The translations under genes and the position numbers were made by a program. A DNA stretch of 64,000 nucleotides from positions 221,592 to 285,591 of the forward strand of contig JAVJQS010000008.1 in assembly GCA_040218815.1 (NCBI GenBank), in the 5' to 3' direction. Every line of letters starts with the position of its first letter. Positions within the stretch are counted from its first letter, which is position 1. Below are positions 17,520-26,087 of this stretch, one piece after another. The notes beneath the pieces were generated by a model that was not told the DNA's origin, did not search any database, and saw only the letters and a program-made list of their open reading frames with translations. The stretch is from JAVJQS01 sp040218815. GTDB taxonomy: Bacteria > Bacteroidota > Bacteroidia > Flavobacteriales_E > Vicingaceae.

Positions 17520-18324
17520 AAAAATAAATGCAGCAGCTGAATTCATCCGCTCAAAAGGAGTTGAGACTCCAATAGTTGGTATAGTACTAGGTACAGGCCT
17601 TGGAAACCTAGCATTACAAATTGATGCAGAGCAGATTATTGACTATGCTGATATTCCAAATTTCCCAGTTTCAACAGTTGAGTCGCATAGCGGAAAACTC
17701 ATTTATGGAAATTTGAGTGGTAAAAAAGTACTGGCTATGCAAGGTAGATTTCACTATTATGAGGGCTATTCCGGTGAAGAAATTACATTTCCAATTCGAG
17801 TGATGAAAAGGCTTGGTATTGAAAAACTCTTAATTTCTAATGCAGCTGGAACAGTCAATCCGGCGTTCAAGAAAGGCACTTTAATGTTGATTGATGATCA
17901 TATTAATATGATTCCCGATAATCCGTTAAGAGGAAAAAATTTAGACGAATTAGGACCTCGTTTTCCAGATATGAGTGAACCTTACGATCGGGAATTGAAC
18001 GGAATGCTAAAAGAAATTGCAAAGGAGTTTGAAGTCACACTACATGAAGGGGTCTACACTCCTGTTGCAGGACCTAATCTAGAAACACGTGCTGAATATA
18101 GATACATGCGTAAAATAGGCTCTGATGCAATTGGTATGTCTACTGCTCCAGAAGTTATTGTTGCCAATCATATGGGCTTACCTTGTTGTGCCATATCTGT
18201 ATTAACTGATGAATGCGATCCAGATAATTTAAAACCCGTTTCCATTGCCGAGATTCTAGAGATAGCAGGGAAGGCTGAGAAAAACTTGACAAAGTTATAT
18301 GTAGAGCTGATTAAAAGACTTTGA
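17512..18324 (+). CDS. Purine-nucleoside phosphorylase (trimeric class)
   Basis: 270 residues, cytosolic. Cleaves purine nucleosides with phosphate to the free base and ribose 1-phosphate. Seen in order: IVLGTGLGNLA (phosphate site), VESHSGKLIYG, GRFHYYEGYS with the phosphate-binding Arg/His, ISNAAGTVNP, TPVAGPNLETRAEYRYM, IGMSTAPEVIVANHMG and the C-terminal SVLTDECDP. These are the hallmarks of the trimeric PNP family rather than the hexameric DeoD. Eight-base overlap with the gene upstream. Confidence 0.94.
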   Translation: MIEKINAAAEFIRSKGVETPIVGIVLGTGLGNLALQIDAEQIIDYADIPNFPVSTVESHSGKLIYGNLSGKKVLAMQGRFHYYEGYSGEEITFPIRVMKRLGIEKLLISNAAGTVNPAFKKGTLMLIDDHINMIPDNPLRGKNLDELGPRFPDMSEPYDRELNGMLKEIAKEFEVTLHEGVYTPVAGPNLETRAEYRYMRKIGSDAIGMSTAPEVIVANHMGLPCCAISVLTDECDPDNLKPVSIAEILEIAGKAEKNLTKLYVELIKRL

Positions 18325-18366
18325 GTAAAATAATTAAGATTTGCTAACCCAACTTTGAACAATTGC

Positions 18367-19416
18367 TTATTGGTAATAGTTAAAAATCAATTTCTCTACC
18401 GGCTTATTCTGCGGCGTAAACCCATTATTATTAACTCCACCAATGTTTTCATGGTTTGGAAACCATTTCCAGAGGAAACCTCCTGCGATATAACTTTCTT
18501 GCCAAAAAGTAGCATAAAAAGCTTCGTAGGCATTTTCTTGAGCTTTTATATTTACTCTTCCTTCTCGGTCAGCTTTCCAAGGTTTGTGCGTTGTATTATC
18601 TCTGCTGCGGTATCCGTATTCAGTAAAGAGAATTTTTTTGCCAAGTGAGTCTGATAATTTTTGAAGGGCTACTTTATAAGGTTCTAAAGCGGTTTTAAGT
18701 TCTGAAGTACTAGCTGTTTTTGCTTCTAATAAAGGGAAATAGGCATCAACTCCAATTAGATCAAGCTTACTCCAGAAAGGCACTTTTAGGTACTCGTCCC
18801 AATTGCTAGCGTAACTTAACTTCCCAGAATATATTTTTCTAACTTTTTTAATCAAATCCAACCAGAAATCTGGACGTTGCTGAACAAATTGCTCCCATTC
18901 AGTTCCAATACAAAAGTGGGTTAGTTTTTTATCTTCAGCTAGTTTAGCATAGTGTAGAATGTAATTTTCATAGTTTTTTTCAAAGGCTACCCATTCTTCT
19001 TCAGTTGAGTAGGAATGTTTGCCTGTGTAAGCTCCATGGCTTTTCCAAACATGGGGTTTGAGCATTATTTGGTAGTCTTCTGCTTGAGCCAACTCAATCA
19101 TTTGTTCAATGCCTCCTGTTTTCTCTCCCCACCACTGCCATTTACTGTTATATAGCAGTTTTGTGCTATTTTCTTCTACAAAGGCGTAAGGCATAAAACT
19201 AAGAGCATTAGCTGCAATTATATGCTTTGGTTTTTCTATTTCGGCTTTTCCAACCTCAGTTGAAGGTGATACAAAGCTTACTCCATTTATCTTTTTTGAA
19301 AGATTAGTGGAGTCCTTGATAACACTATCCTTGGCTTTGTAGTCAGCATTAGAATTTGAACATTGAAATAGAAGAATAGAAAAAAGCGAAGCTAATCCAA
19401 TGCAATAGAATTTCAT
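18367..19416 (-). CDS. Putative lipoprotein with GH113-like TIM-barrel (glycoside hydrolase) domain
   Basis: 349 residues. A hydrophobic N-terminus ends in LLFQC (C19), an imperfect lipobox, so membrane anchoring is probable. The body resembles glycoside hydrolase family 113 (beta-mannanase type): MLKPHVWKSH, the acid/base region CIGTEWE with E173, LDLIGVDAYFPL, and the nucleophile region ILFTEYGYR with E266, both catalytic glutamates being present. It ends WKWFPNHENIGG. Transcribed toward the purine phosphorylase gene. A mannan- or polysaccharide-cleaving role is inferred from family only; it lies just downstream of the arsenosugar genes but no functional link is evident. Confidence 0.75.
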   Translation of the reverse strand: MKFYCIGLASLFSILLFQCSNSNADYKAKDSVIKDSTNLSKKINGVSFVSPSTEVGKAEIEKPKHIIAANALSFMPYAFVEENSTKLLYNSKWQWWGEKTGGIEQMIELAQAEDYQIMLKPHVWKSHGAYTGKHSYSTEEEWVAFEKNYENYILHYAKLAEDKKLTHFCIGTEWEQFVQQRPDFWLDLIKKVRKIYSGKLSYASNWDEYLKVPFWSKLDLIGVDAYFPLLEAKTASTSELKTALEPYKVALQKLSDSLGKKILFTEYGYRSRDNTTHKPWKADREGRVNIKAQENAYEAFYATFWQESYIAGGFLWKWFPNHENIGGVNNNGFTPQNKPVEKLIFNYYQ

Positions 19417-19447
19417 TCCTCTAAATTACATTAGAAAATAGACTTCG

Positions 19448-20497
19448 TTAAATTAAACTTCCCTGGCAAGAAGATCCTGTTCCTGCTGTGCATCCATAAC
19501 AATGCTGATTGACAATAATTTCTCGGTTACTCAACTCTTTGCTATCAAAATCATTAATGTGTTGAGATTTTGGTGCATCTACTCTTAGCGCTAGCATTTG
19601 GTTAAAATCACAATCATATAAATAACCATCCCAGTCAACAGATATCGTATTTCTGCACATTAAACCATCTAAGGTAGAAGGGTTAAATGATTCTACTAAT
19701 TTTTCCATGTACTCATCATAGTTATCACTTGCCAAGAGATAATCCAAAAATCGGCTAATCGGAAGGTTTGTAATGGTGTACAAGGAGTTGAAATCAATGT
19801 TAAAGTCAGTCTTTAGTTTTCGTTTATATTCGGCCTCAAGTTCTAGCTGATTGCCTGGCAAGAATGCCCCAACTGGATTGTAAACCAAGTCCAATTGTAA
19901 ATTGGTTCCTTCTTGCGCATACCCAACCTCGTTTAGCATTATTAATGCTTGGATGGACTTATCAAAGACTCCTTCTCCTCTTTGAGCATCTGTTCTTTTC
20001 TTTTCATAAAAAGGAAGAGAAGAAATAAGATGTACATTGTGCTTTTTGAAAAACTCTGGAAGGTCTTTGAACTTTTTATTCGCTAGAATAATGGTCAAAT
20101 TCGACCGCACAATGATTTCTTTAACACCAATTTTTGAAGCCTCTTCAACAAACCATCTAAAATGAGGATTCATTTCAGGTGCACCCCCAGTAAGATCAAT
20201 AGTCGGGATATTATTTTCTTGTAGTATTTCTAAGCATTTTTCTAAATACTCTTTGCTCATAATTTCCTTCCGATCAGGGCCAGCATCCACATGGCAATGT
20301 TTACAAACTTGATTGCACATATAGCCTAAGTTAATTTGTAAGATCTCAATGGTGCTTGGTTTTAAAGTAGCTTGACCAGCTTTAGAAATATTGTCTTTAA
20401 ATGGAGTTAATTCGCCTTGGAACAGTTCGCCGTTTAGAATTTCCAGTTGCTTTTGAGTTTTTGATAGAATGTTGCTTCTGGCTTTGAGTGATTTCAA
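19448..20497 (-). CDS. arsS: Arsenosugar biosynthesis radical SAM protein ArsS
   Basis: 349 residues. The radical SAM cluster motif is CNQVCKHC (C61, C65, C68), followed by VDAGPDRKE and the SAM-site LTGGAPEMNPHF. The C-terminal cysteine-rich domain (CRN, LYDCDFNQ, HCYGCTAG, SSCQGS) is diagnostic for this family, which transfers a SAM-derived deoxyadenosyl group to a methylated arsenical to form arsenosugar precursors. Start is TTG at 20497 (MKSLKARSN), as no ATG is available before an upstream stop and the family begins with SLKAR-like sequence. The partner-type peroxidase-like gene lies 49 bases upstream; the arsenic methyltransferase arsM is not in the window. Confidence 0.9.
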   Translation of the reverse strand: MKSLKARSNILSKTQKQLEILNGELFQGELTPFKDNISKAGQATLKPSTIEILQINLGYMCNQVCKHCHVDAGPDRKEIMSKEYLEKCLEILQENNIPTIDLTGGAPEMNPHFRWFVEEASKIGVKEIIVRSNLTIILANKKFKDLPEFFKKHNVHLISSLPFYEKKRTDAQRGEGVFDKSIQALIMLNEVGYAQEGTNLQLDLVYNPVGAFLPGNQLELEAEYKRKLKTDFNIDFNSLYTITNLPISRFLDYLLASDNYDEYMEKLVESFNPSTLDGLMCRNTISVDWDGYLYDCDFNQMLALRVDAPKSQHINDFDSKELSNREIIVNQHCYGCTAGTGSSCQGSLI

Positions 20498-20546
20498 TAG
20501 GAAAGGGTTTTTGTGTTTAATTTATTTTAGTTTATTAGATATTAGA

Positions 20547-20888
20547 TTACATTGATAACTTCTTAGCTTTATTCATCATTTGCACACCATGAACCATAGA
20601 TGCTCCCCCACGAATTGCAGCTGAAACATGTACAGCTTCCATCATCATTGCTTCTGAAGCTCCTTTTTTCATAGACTCTTCTGTGTATGCATCAATGCAA
20701 TATGGACATTGAACTGCATGTGCAACACCCAATGCAATCAGTGATTTTTCTCTTTCACTTAATGCGCCTGCTTTAAAAACATCTCCGTACCAATCGAAAA
20801 ACTTTTCAGCTAATTTGGGCTCAAATTCAGAGATTTGACTAAACTTTTTTAAGTCACTTGGGTTATAGTATGATTGATCTTTGTTCAT
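20547..20888 (-). CDS. Arsenosugar biosynthesis-associated peroxidase-like protein (AhpD/CMD fold)
   Basis: 113 residues, no signal peptide. The carboxymuconolactone-decarboxylase/AhpD fold is shown by LSEREKSLIALGVAHAVQCPYCIDAYTEESMKKGASE with the redox pair CPYC, followed by the second helical repeat EAVHVSAAIRGGASMVHG. Members of exactly this type are habitually encoded next to arsS, as here. A role in thiol redox chemistry during arsenosugar formation is inferred. First gene of the leftward run that includes arsS. Confidence 0.88.
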   Translation of the reverse strand: MNKDQSYYNPSDLKKFSQISEFEPKLAEKFFDWYGDVFKAGALSEREKSLIALGVAHAVQCPYCIDAYTEESMKKGASEAMMMEAVHVSAAIRGGASMVHGVQMMNKAKKLSM

Positions 20889-21080
20889 GATTAAGTTGCT
20901 TTAAATGAAAAATACGTTAAAAACTTAAAAGTAGTTTTTTCTTTGAAGCATAGACTTCGATTTTAAAATAAAGTTTATAATTGTCTTGAACAATGCTTTC
21001 GAAGGTTTTGTTAAATGCCTAATACTATTTTTTTAATCTTTTAATCCACGTAGTAACTTTTAACAAAATATTAAATTCAT

Positions 21081-21677
21081 ATGAAAAAACTAATACTATA
21101 TCTATCAATTATTACTTTCACTTCGAGTGGATTTGCGGCTATTGATACGGTTACAAACTTTGGTAATACATTTACTCCAGCCAGTATAACTATAGCAGTT
21201 GGCGACACCGTATTTTGGGATATTTCTTTGAGTCATAATGTAGTTGAGGTTGATTCTGCCACTTATGCGTCCAACGGGACTACTTCAAATGGTGGCTATA
21301 CCCTTCCCTTTGGCGGTGGAAGCCAAGAATTTAATACAGAAGGTACATATTATTATGTATGTACTCCGCATGCTTCTATAGGTATGAAAGGAATTATTAG
21401 AGTTGTACCAAATTCAACTTCTATTTCTGAGGAGAAATTGGCTTCTCAATTCTCGTTTTATCCCAATCCTGCTAAGGAGCAGTTGACCATTGAAATTCCA
21501 CTCAATAAAGACTTTGAGTTATTGGAAATTACTAACGAGTTGGGTCAGGTGGTTTACTCCAATCAAATTACTTCAAAAAAGGTGACAGTTGACTTAAGCC
21601 AGTTTTCTCAAGGCATTTACCTTGTTAACTTGAGAAGTGGTGATGCCATTTTAACTCGAAAGTTGATTGTAGAATAA
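21081..21677 (+). CDS. Secreted cupredoxin (plastocyanin-like) with type IX secretion C-terminal domain
   Basis: 198 residues. Signal peptide 1-19, then a plastocyanin-like domain with the full type 1 copper ligand set: H52 (SLSHNVVEV), C94, H97 and M102 (YVCTPHASIGMKG). Residues about 125-198 form a type A T9SS sorting domain (SFYPNPAKEQLTIEIP and ending LTRKLIVE), so the protein is exported across the outer membrane and anchored or released there. Single gene, ended by a strong terminator. Probably an electron carrier or copper protein at the cell surface; redox partner unknown. Confidence 0.88.
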   Translation: MKKLILYLSIITFTSSGFAAIDTVTNFGNTFTPASITIAVGDTVFWDISLSHNVVEVDSATYASNGTTSNGGYTLPFGGGSQEFNTEGTYYYVCTPHASIGMKGIIRVVPNSTSISEEKLASQFSFYPNPAKEQLTIEIPLNKDFELLEITNELGQVVYSNQITSKKVTVDLSQFSQGIYLVNLRSGDAILTRKLIVE

Positions 21678-21698
21678 GGCAGCTATTTATAAAACCTT

Positions 21699-21731
21699 AA
21701 AGGGACTGCAATTTTGCTAGTCCCTTTTTTT
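21699..21731 (+). terminator. Rho-independent terminator after the cupredoxin gene
   Basis: AAAGGGACT (21699-21707) pairs with AGTCCCTTT (21719-21727), extended inside by GCAA/TTGC, and is followed by seven or more T. Confidence 0.85.
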
Positions 21732-21813
21732 ATGATTACTCTATTATTTAGAAATTCTTCATTTTGCAAACTAAGCGACCTTCGATTTGTTATGCAGAGT
21801 GTAACAGATTGGT

Positions 21814-21821
21814 TAACTTTG
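21814..21821 (+). promoter_or_regulatory. -7 promoter box TAACTTTG for the bacilliredoxin gene
   Basis: Perfect TAnnTTTG, 37 bases before the ATG at 21859. A TTTG at 21786-21789 could be part of the -33 element, although the spacing is longer than usual. Confidence 0.5.
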
Positions 21822-21858
21822 ACCTTTCAAAATTTAAATAACAAAAACAATATAGATT

Positions 21859-22272
21859 ATGTATCCAGCAGAAATGGTAGCCCCAATGAAAGAAGAATTA
21901 ACTTCAGTGGGTTTTGACGAATTAAAAACAGCTGATGAAGTTGATGCCGCTTTGGCAAAAGATAATGGAACTGTTTTGGTGATGGTAAATTCGGTGTGTG
22001 GTTGTGCTGCAGCCAATGCTAGACCAGCAGTAACTATGGCATCAAAACATAATAAAACGCCTCAAAAAATGACGACTGTTTTTGCAGGTGTAGACCAAGA
22101 AGCAGTTGCACAAGCAAGGAAGCACATGTTGCCTTACCCTCCATCTTCTCCATCTATCGCATTATTTAAAGATGGAAAGTTGGTGCACTTTATAGAAAGA
22201 CATCACATTGAAGGCAGGCCTGCAGAAATGATTGCAGAAAACCTTACCGGTGCTTTTGATGAGTATTGTTAG
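21859..22272 (+). CDS. BrxA/BrxB (YphP/YqiW) family bacilliredoxin-like protein
   Basis: 137 residues, cytosolic, thioredoxin-like fold. The family start MYPAEMVAPMKEEL and the active-site segment MVNSVCGCAAANARP with CGC instead of CxxC are diagnostic, as are YPPSSPSIALFKDG and the C-terminal cysteine. In Firmicutes these proteins remove bacillithiol from oxidised proteins; Bacteroidota homologues are widespread, and use of bacillithiol here is an inference. Monocistronic between its own promoter box and terminator. Confidence 0.92.
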   Translation: MYPAEMVAPMKEELTSVGFDELKTADEVDAALAKDNGTVLVMVNSVCGCAAANARPAVTMASKHNKTPQKMTTVFAGVDQEAVAQARKHMLPYPPSSPSIALFKDGKLVHFIERHHIEGRPAEMIAENLTGAFDEYC

Positions 22273-22291
22273 TGACAATCAAAAATTACAG

Positions 22292-22322
22292 AAAAGGGAG
22301 GGCAGTGCTTTCCCTTTTTTTT
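22292..22322 (+). terminator. Rho-independent terminator after the bacilliredoxin gene
   Basis: AAAAGGGA (22292-22299) pairs with TCCCTTTT (22311-22318) around an 11-base loop, continuing into a T run. Confidence 0.85.
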
Positions 22323-22410
22323 GTACTAGGTTTAAGTGAAAATCAATTATTTGTTTTAAATAACTAGATTAGCTATTCAGATGTTCTGATTTTCAGTCAA
22401 ACTAAAACCA

Positions 22411-23067
22411 ATGAAAAGTCTACTCGCATTTTTAATTTTACTCACATCAATTCCATTGATAGCACAAAACCATTTCATAGGGGTACAGGGTGGAGCTGCA
22501 TGGACAGATGTAAACGGTGAAAATTTTATTCCTGATAATTATGCAAGAAAAGGGCTTATGACAGGATTAAAATATGAGTATCAATTTAAGAATAATCTTC
22601 AATTGGGCTTAGATGTGTTATACAATCAAAAGGGATTTAAGAGTGATATTTTGTTTACTGATAACAATGGCGTAGCAATTAGCAAAGGTGAAATTGATTT
22701 TAAATTTGACTACCTATCGCTGCCAATAAAAGCTGGGTATACAATTGGAAACGATTTTAAAGGGTTTTTCAATGTTGCAGCAGTACCATCATTTTTATTG
22801 AGATCAGAAATTGAAAATTCTTTATTTGATGCCAATAATAACTTGGAAGATATATCGGATAAGTTTACAAAGTTTGATCTAGCTGGAATGCTTGAGCTTG
22901 GCGGAAGCTATAGTTTGAGAGAACAAATTTTACTATTTATGGCATTTAATTATCAGTATAGTTTTACTTCTTATACAAGTGACGATGAGTTTTTTCCTGT
23001 TTCAGAAGCCTATCATTATGGATTTACTGCAGCTATTGGAATCAAATACAAGTTTATAAAGGAGTAG
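22411..23067 (+). CDS. Outer-membrane beta-barrel protein (porin-family, PF13568-like)
   Basis: 218 residues. Signal peptide MKSLLAFLILLTSIPLIAQ, then alternating amphipathic strands typical of the eight-stranded barrels abundant in Bacteroidota: FIGVQGGAAWTDVNG, MTGLKYEYQFKNNLQLGLDVLYNQKGF, FDYLSLPIKAGY and the terminal GFTAAIGIKYKF ending in an aromatic residue pattern. No enzymatic residues. Role unknown beyond an outer-membrane location. Monocistronic. Confidence 0.82.
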   Translation: MKSLLAFLILLTSIPLIAQNHFIGVQGGAAWTDVNGENFIPDNYARKGLMTGLKYEYQFKNNLQLGLDVLYNQKGFKSDILFTDNNGVAISKGEIDFKFDYLSLPIKAGYTIGNDFKGFFNVAAVPSFLLRSEIENSLFDANNNLEDISDKFTKFDLAGMLELGGSYSLREQILLFMAFNYQYSFTSYTSDDEFFPVSEAYHYGFTAAIGIKYKFIKE

Positions 23068-23260
23068 TTTGTTCACAATTTAAATTTCTAGAGCAGTTAA
23101 AAAATAGAAAAGACCTAGCTTTGGCTTACTTCAATTTATTTTGATAAATGAAGCCATATTTTTTAACTACTACTCTTGCCTAGAATAAAAAATAATTCTA
23201 ACTTCGCAGCCCGAAATTTTTGGGATAGAGAACGATACAAACAGTAAAAGCAAGGAAACC

Positions 23261-23716
23261 GTGGATACCTTAAGTTATAAAACCATTTCAGCCAATAAAT
23301 CCAATGTTGATAAACAATGGGTTTTAGTAGACGCAGAAAACGAAACCTTAGGTCGATTGTCATCAAAAGTGGCAAAAATGATTAGAGGAAAGCATAAAAC
23401 CAATTTTACACCGCATGTTGATTGTGGAGACAATGTAATTGTAGTCAATGCGGAAAAAATTCGATTAACAGGAAATAAAATGGCTGAGAAGACCTACATT
23501 TCTTACAGTGAATACCCCGGTGGACAAAAATCGATTACTGCAGAGGAGTTGATGAAGAAGAAGCCTATTGCATTGGTTGAAAGAGCAGTAAAAGGTATGT
23601 TGCCAAAAAATAGATTGGGTCGTGCATTGTTCAAGAACTTGCACGTAGTAGAAGGTTCAGAACACAAATTCGGAGCACAAAAGCCAAAAGAAATAAAATT
23701 GAATACAATTAAATAA
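23261..23716 (+). CDS. rplM: 50S ribosomal protein L13
   Basis: 151 residues starting at GTG 23261 (MDTLSYKTISANK). Matches L13 throughout: WVLVDAENETLGRLSSKVA, LRGKHKTNFTPHVDCGD-like segment (here MIRGKHKTNF), KTYISYSEYPGG, AVKGMLPKNRLGRALFKNL. Two bases separate it from rpsI. A one-mismatch promoter box TAACTTCG at 23199-23206 would give a 50-base leader; the 193-base gap upstream contains no other recognisable feature. Confidence 0.97.
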   Translation: MDTLSYKTISANKSNVDKQWVLVDAENETLGRLSSKVAKMIRGKHKTNFTPHVDCGDNVIVVNAEKIRLTGNKMAEKTYISYSEYPGGQKSITAEELMKKKPIALVERAVKGMLPKNRLGRALFKNLHVVEGSEHKFGAQKPKEIKLNTIK

Positions 23717-23718
23717 AT

Positions 23719-24105
23719 ATGGACGTAGTTAACACCCTAGGACGACGAAAAAAATCCATTGCAAGAATTTACCTATCTAAAGGTAAAGGAAATGTAACCG
23801 TTAACGGCAAGGATTTTAAGGAATATTTTCCAACAGTTGCACTGCAATACAGAATTAATCAGCCGTTTACCTTAACTGAAAATGAAGGTAAATACGATGT
23901 TAAAGCTAATGTTTCTGGTGGCGGAATTACCGGTCAAGCAGAAGCAATTCGTTTGGCTATGTCTAGAGCCTTTGTTGAGATTGACGCTGATTACAAGCCA
24001 AGTTTGAAAGCTGAAGGCTTGATGACGAGAGATCCAAGAATGGTAGAAAGAAAGAAACCAGGTCAGAAAAAAGCAAGAAAGAAATTCCAATTCAGCAAGC
24101 GTTAA
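23719..24105 (+). CDS. rpsI: 30S ribosomal protein S9
   Basis: 128 residues. LGRRKKSIARIYLSKGKGNVTVNG at the N-terminus, GGGITGQAEAIRLAMSRA, and the C-terminal tail DPRMVERKKPGQKKARKKFQFSKR ending in the universally conserved Ser-Lys-Arg that contacts P-site tRNA. Co-transcribed with rplM (2-base gap), as in most bacteria. A terminator-like hairpin follows 77 bases after its stop. Confidence 0.98.
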   Translation: MDVVNTLGRRKKSIARIYLSKGKGNVTVNGKDFKEYFPTVALQYRINQPFTLTENEGKYDVKANVSGGGITGQAEAIRLAMSRAFVEIDADYKPSLKAEGLMTRDPRMVERKKPGQKKARKKFQFSKR

Positions 24106-24182
24106 TTATTCGCTGCATGTTGGGTTTAATCAAAATATTAAACAAGAATTTAAGCATTACCTGCGGGTGTGTTTAGTATCAA

Positions 24183-24226
24183 AATTGCAGAGACTGAAGA
24201 GATTCGCTACTCTGCAATTGTTTTTT
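24183..24226 (+). terminator. Terminator-like hairpin between rpsI and rpsB; possible attenuator in the rpsB leader
   Basis: AATTGCAGAG (24183-24192) pairs perfectly with CTCTGCAATT (24210-24219) around a 17-base loop and is followed by GTTTTTT. Only 24 bases separate the T run from the rpsB ATG, leaving no room for a promoter in between. Either it ends most rplM-rpsI transcripts, with rpsB fed by read-through, or it is a regulated attenuator. Confidence 0.75.
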
Positions 24227-24250
24227 AATCGAATGTAAACACAAAAAAAA

Positions 24251-25114
24251 ATGGCAAAAATTTCACACAAAGAATTATTAGATGCAGGTGTACACTTTGG
24301 ACACTTGAGAAGAAAATGGCATCCAAAAATGGCTCCGTATATTTTTATGGAGAAAAATGGTATCCATATCATTGACCTGAATAAAACCGCAGTTAAACTT
24401 GACGAAGCGGCTGAAGCAATGAAACAAATTGCAAAGTCAGGAAAGAAAATCCTATTTGTTGCTACAAAAAAGCAAGCAAAAGAAGTTGTTGAAAACAGGG
24501 TAAAACCAACCGCTATGCCTTATGTTACTGAAAGATGGCCTGGTGGAATGTTAACCAACTTTGCTACAATTAGAAAGGCAGTAAGAAAAATGTCTTCTAT
24601 AGACAACATGATGAAAGACGGAACTTTTGATGTGCTTTCAAAAAGAGAACGTCTTCAAATTACACGTCAACGAGCGAAATTAGAAAGAGATTTAGGCAGT
24701 ATAGCTGATTTGAATCGTTTACCATCAGCATTATTTGTGGTAGACATTAAAAAAGAGCATATTGCAGTTGCTGAGGCAAAAAAGTTAAATATTCCAACTT
24801 TCGCTATTGTTGATACCAACTCTAACCCAACTTCAGTTGATTTTCCAATTCCAGCAAATGATGATGCAGCAAAAGCAATTGATAAATTGCTTGAAGTTGT
24901 AACTAATGCTGTTTCTGAAGGGCTTGAGGAAAGAAAAGGAGAGAAGGATAAGAATAAAGCAGCTGCCGAAAAAAGCAAAGCTGCCGATGAGAAGAAAGCA
25001 AGCGAGAAGAGTGAGGGTGAGCCAAAAGCAAAAGCTCCTACTGGTAAAAAGCCTCGCATAGCTAAAAAGCCAGCCGCTGCTCAAAAAGTAGAGTCTAGCA
25101 AAGAATCAAAATAA
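24251..25114 (+). CDS. rpsB: 30S ribosomal protein S2
   Basis: 287 residues. Core S2 motifs: SHKELLDAGVHFGHLRRKWHPKMAPYIF, KILFVATKKQAKEVVE, RWPGGMLTNFATI, LPSALFVVDIKKEHIAVAEAKKLNIPTFAIVDTNSNP. From about residue 225 a Lys/Ala/Glu-rich disordered tail of about 60 residues extends past the usual end; such tails occur in Bacteroidota S2. Thirty bases upstream of tsf, forming the classical rpsB-tsf operon. Confidence 0.98.
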   Translation: MAKISHKELLDAGVHFGHLRRKWHPKMAPYIFMEKNGIHIIDLNKTAVKLDEAAEAMKQIAKSGKKILFVATKKQAKEVVENRVKPTAMPYVTERWPGGMLTNFATIRKAVRKMSSIDNMMKDGTFDVLSKRERLQITRQRAKLERDLGSIADLNRLPSALFVVDIKKEHIAVAEAKKLNIPTFAIVDTNSNPTSVDFPIPANDDAAKAIDKLLEVVTNAVSEGLEERKGEKDKNKAAAEKSKAADEKKASEKSEGEPKAKAPTGKKPRIAKKPAAAQKVESSKESK

Positions 25115-25144
25115 AATAGTTATTAACTTAAAACATATACAGCA

Positions 25145-25978
25145 ATGGCAAACATAACTGCTGCTGAAGTAAACAAATTAAGAAAGCATTCTGGTGCAGG
25201 CATGATGGACTGCAAGAAAGCTTTGGTAGAAGCTGATGGAGATTTCGATCAAGCGGTACAAATTCTTCGAAAAAAAGGACAAAAAGTAGCTGAAAAGCGG
25301 AGTGATAGAGATGCAAACGAAGGTGTTATTATTGCAGGTACAACTGCAGATAATGGTTACGCTGCGATGATAGCTCTAAATTGTGAAACTGATTTTGTAG
25401 CTCAAAATGAAGATTTTATAGGTGTAGCTAATCAAATTCTGAAAGTAGCTTTAAACGATAAGCCAGAAACTTTAGATACTCTTTTAGGGAAGAGTTTCAA
25501 TGACTCAATGACGATATCTGAAAAAATTCTCGAAGAAGTTGGAAAGATTGGTGAGAAAATTGAATTATCAGAATATGTTTCAGTAAACGGAGATTTGGCG
25601 ATAGCTTATAATCACCCAGGATACAAAACAGCAACTATTCTTGGATTAAATAAGGACAATGATGCTGCTAAAGAAGCTGGAAAAAATGTAGCTATGCAAA
25701 TCGCTGCAATGAATCCTATTGCGCTTGATGAATCAGGTGTTTCTCAGGAAATTAAAGAGAGAGAGTTAGAATTGGGAAGAGAGCAAGCGCTTAAAGAAGG
25801 CAAGCCAGAGCAAATTATTGATAAAATTGCAGAGGGTAAATTACAGAAGTATTACAAAGAAAATACCTTATTAAACCAGCAGTACTTTGTTGACAATAAG
25901 CTAACTGTAAAAAGCTACTTGCAATCACTAGATAAAGAGTTAACAGTTACGGACTTCAAACGTAGCTCGTTGGTATAA
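25145..25978 (+). CDS. tsf: Translation elongation factor Ts
   Basis: 277 residues. Nucleotide-exchange factor for EF-Tu. The N-terminal UBA-like region AAEVNKLRKHSGAGMMDCKKALVEADGDFDQAV and the TDFVAQNEDF motif that inserts into EF-Tu are intact, with two core subdomains following. Downstream of rpsB and ended by a strong terminator. Confidence 0.97.
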   Translation: MANITAAEVNKLRKHSGAGMMDCKKALVEADGDFDQAVQILRKKGQKVAEKRSDRDANEGVIIAGTTADNGYAAMIALNCETDFVAQNEDFIGVANQILKVALNDKPETLDTLLGKSFNDSMTISEKILEEVGKIGEKIELSEYVSVNGDLAIAYNHPGYKTATILGLNKDNDAAKEAGKNVAMQIAAMNPIALDESGVSQEIKERELELGREQALKEGKPEQIIDKIAEGKLQKYYKENTLLNQQYFVDNKLTVKSYLQSLDKELTVTDFKRSSLV

Positions 25979-25986
25979 ATATTTAG

Positions 25987-26019
25987 AAAAAAGAGAATTT
26001 AATTATTCTCTTTTTTTTT
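25987..26019 (+). terminator. Rho-independent terminator of the rpsB-tsf operon
   Basis: A perfect 12-bp stem (AAAAAAGAGAAT, 25987-25998, with ATTCTCTTTTTT, 26005-26016), six-base loop, and a run of nine T. Confidence 0.9.
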
Positions 26020-26065
26020 GCCCTAATTTTTGAGTTTAACTCAACAGGAGACCTTTTAATTAAAT

Positions 26066-26073
26066 TACTTTTG
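26066..26073 (+). promoter_or_regulatory. -7 promoter box TACTTTTG for pyrH
   Basis: Perfect TAnnTTTG, 14 bases before the pyrH ATG and just after the tsf terminator, marking pyrH(-frr) as a separate transcription unit. Confidence 0.6.
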
Positions 26074-26087
26074 CTAAAACTATTCTT

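Noticed and set aside
24667..25059. Long open frames antisense to rpsB
   Set aside because: They mirror the Lys/Ala/Glu-rich tail of S2 and its biased codons; composition is Ser/Phe/Leu repeats without any domain.
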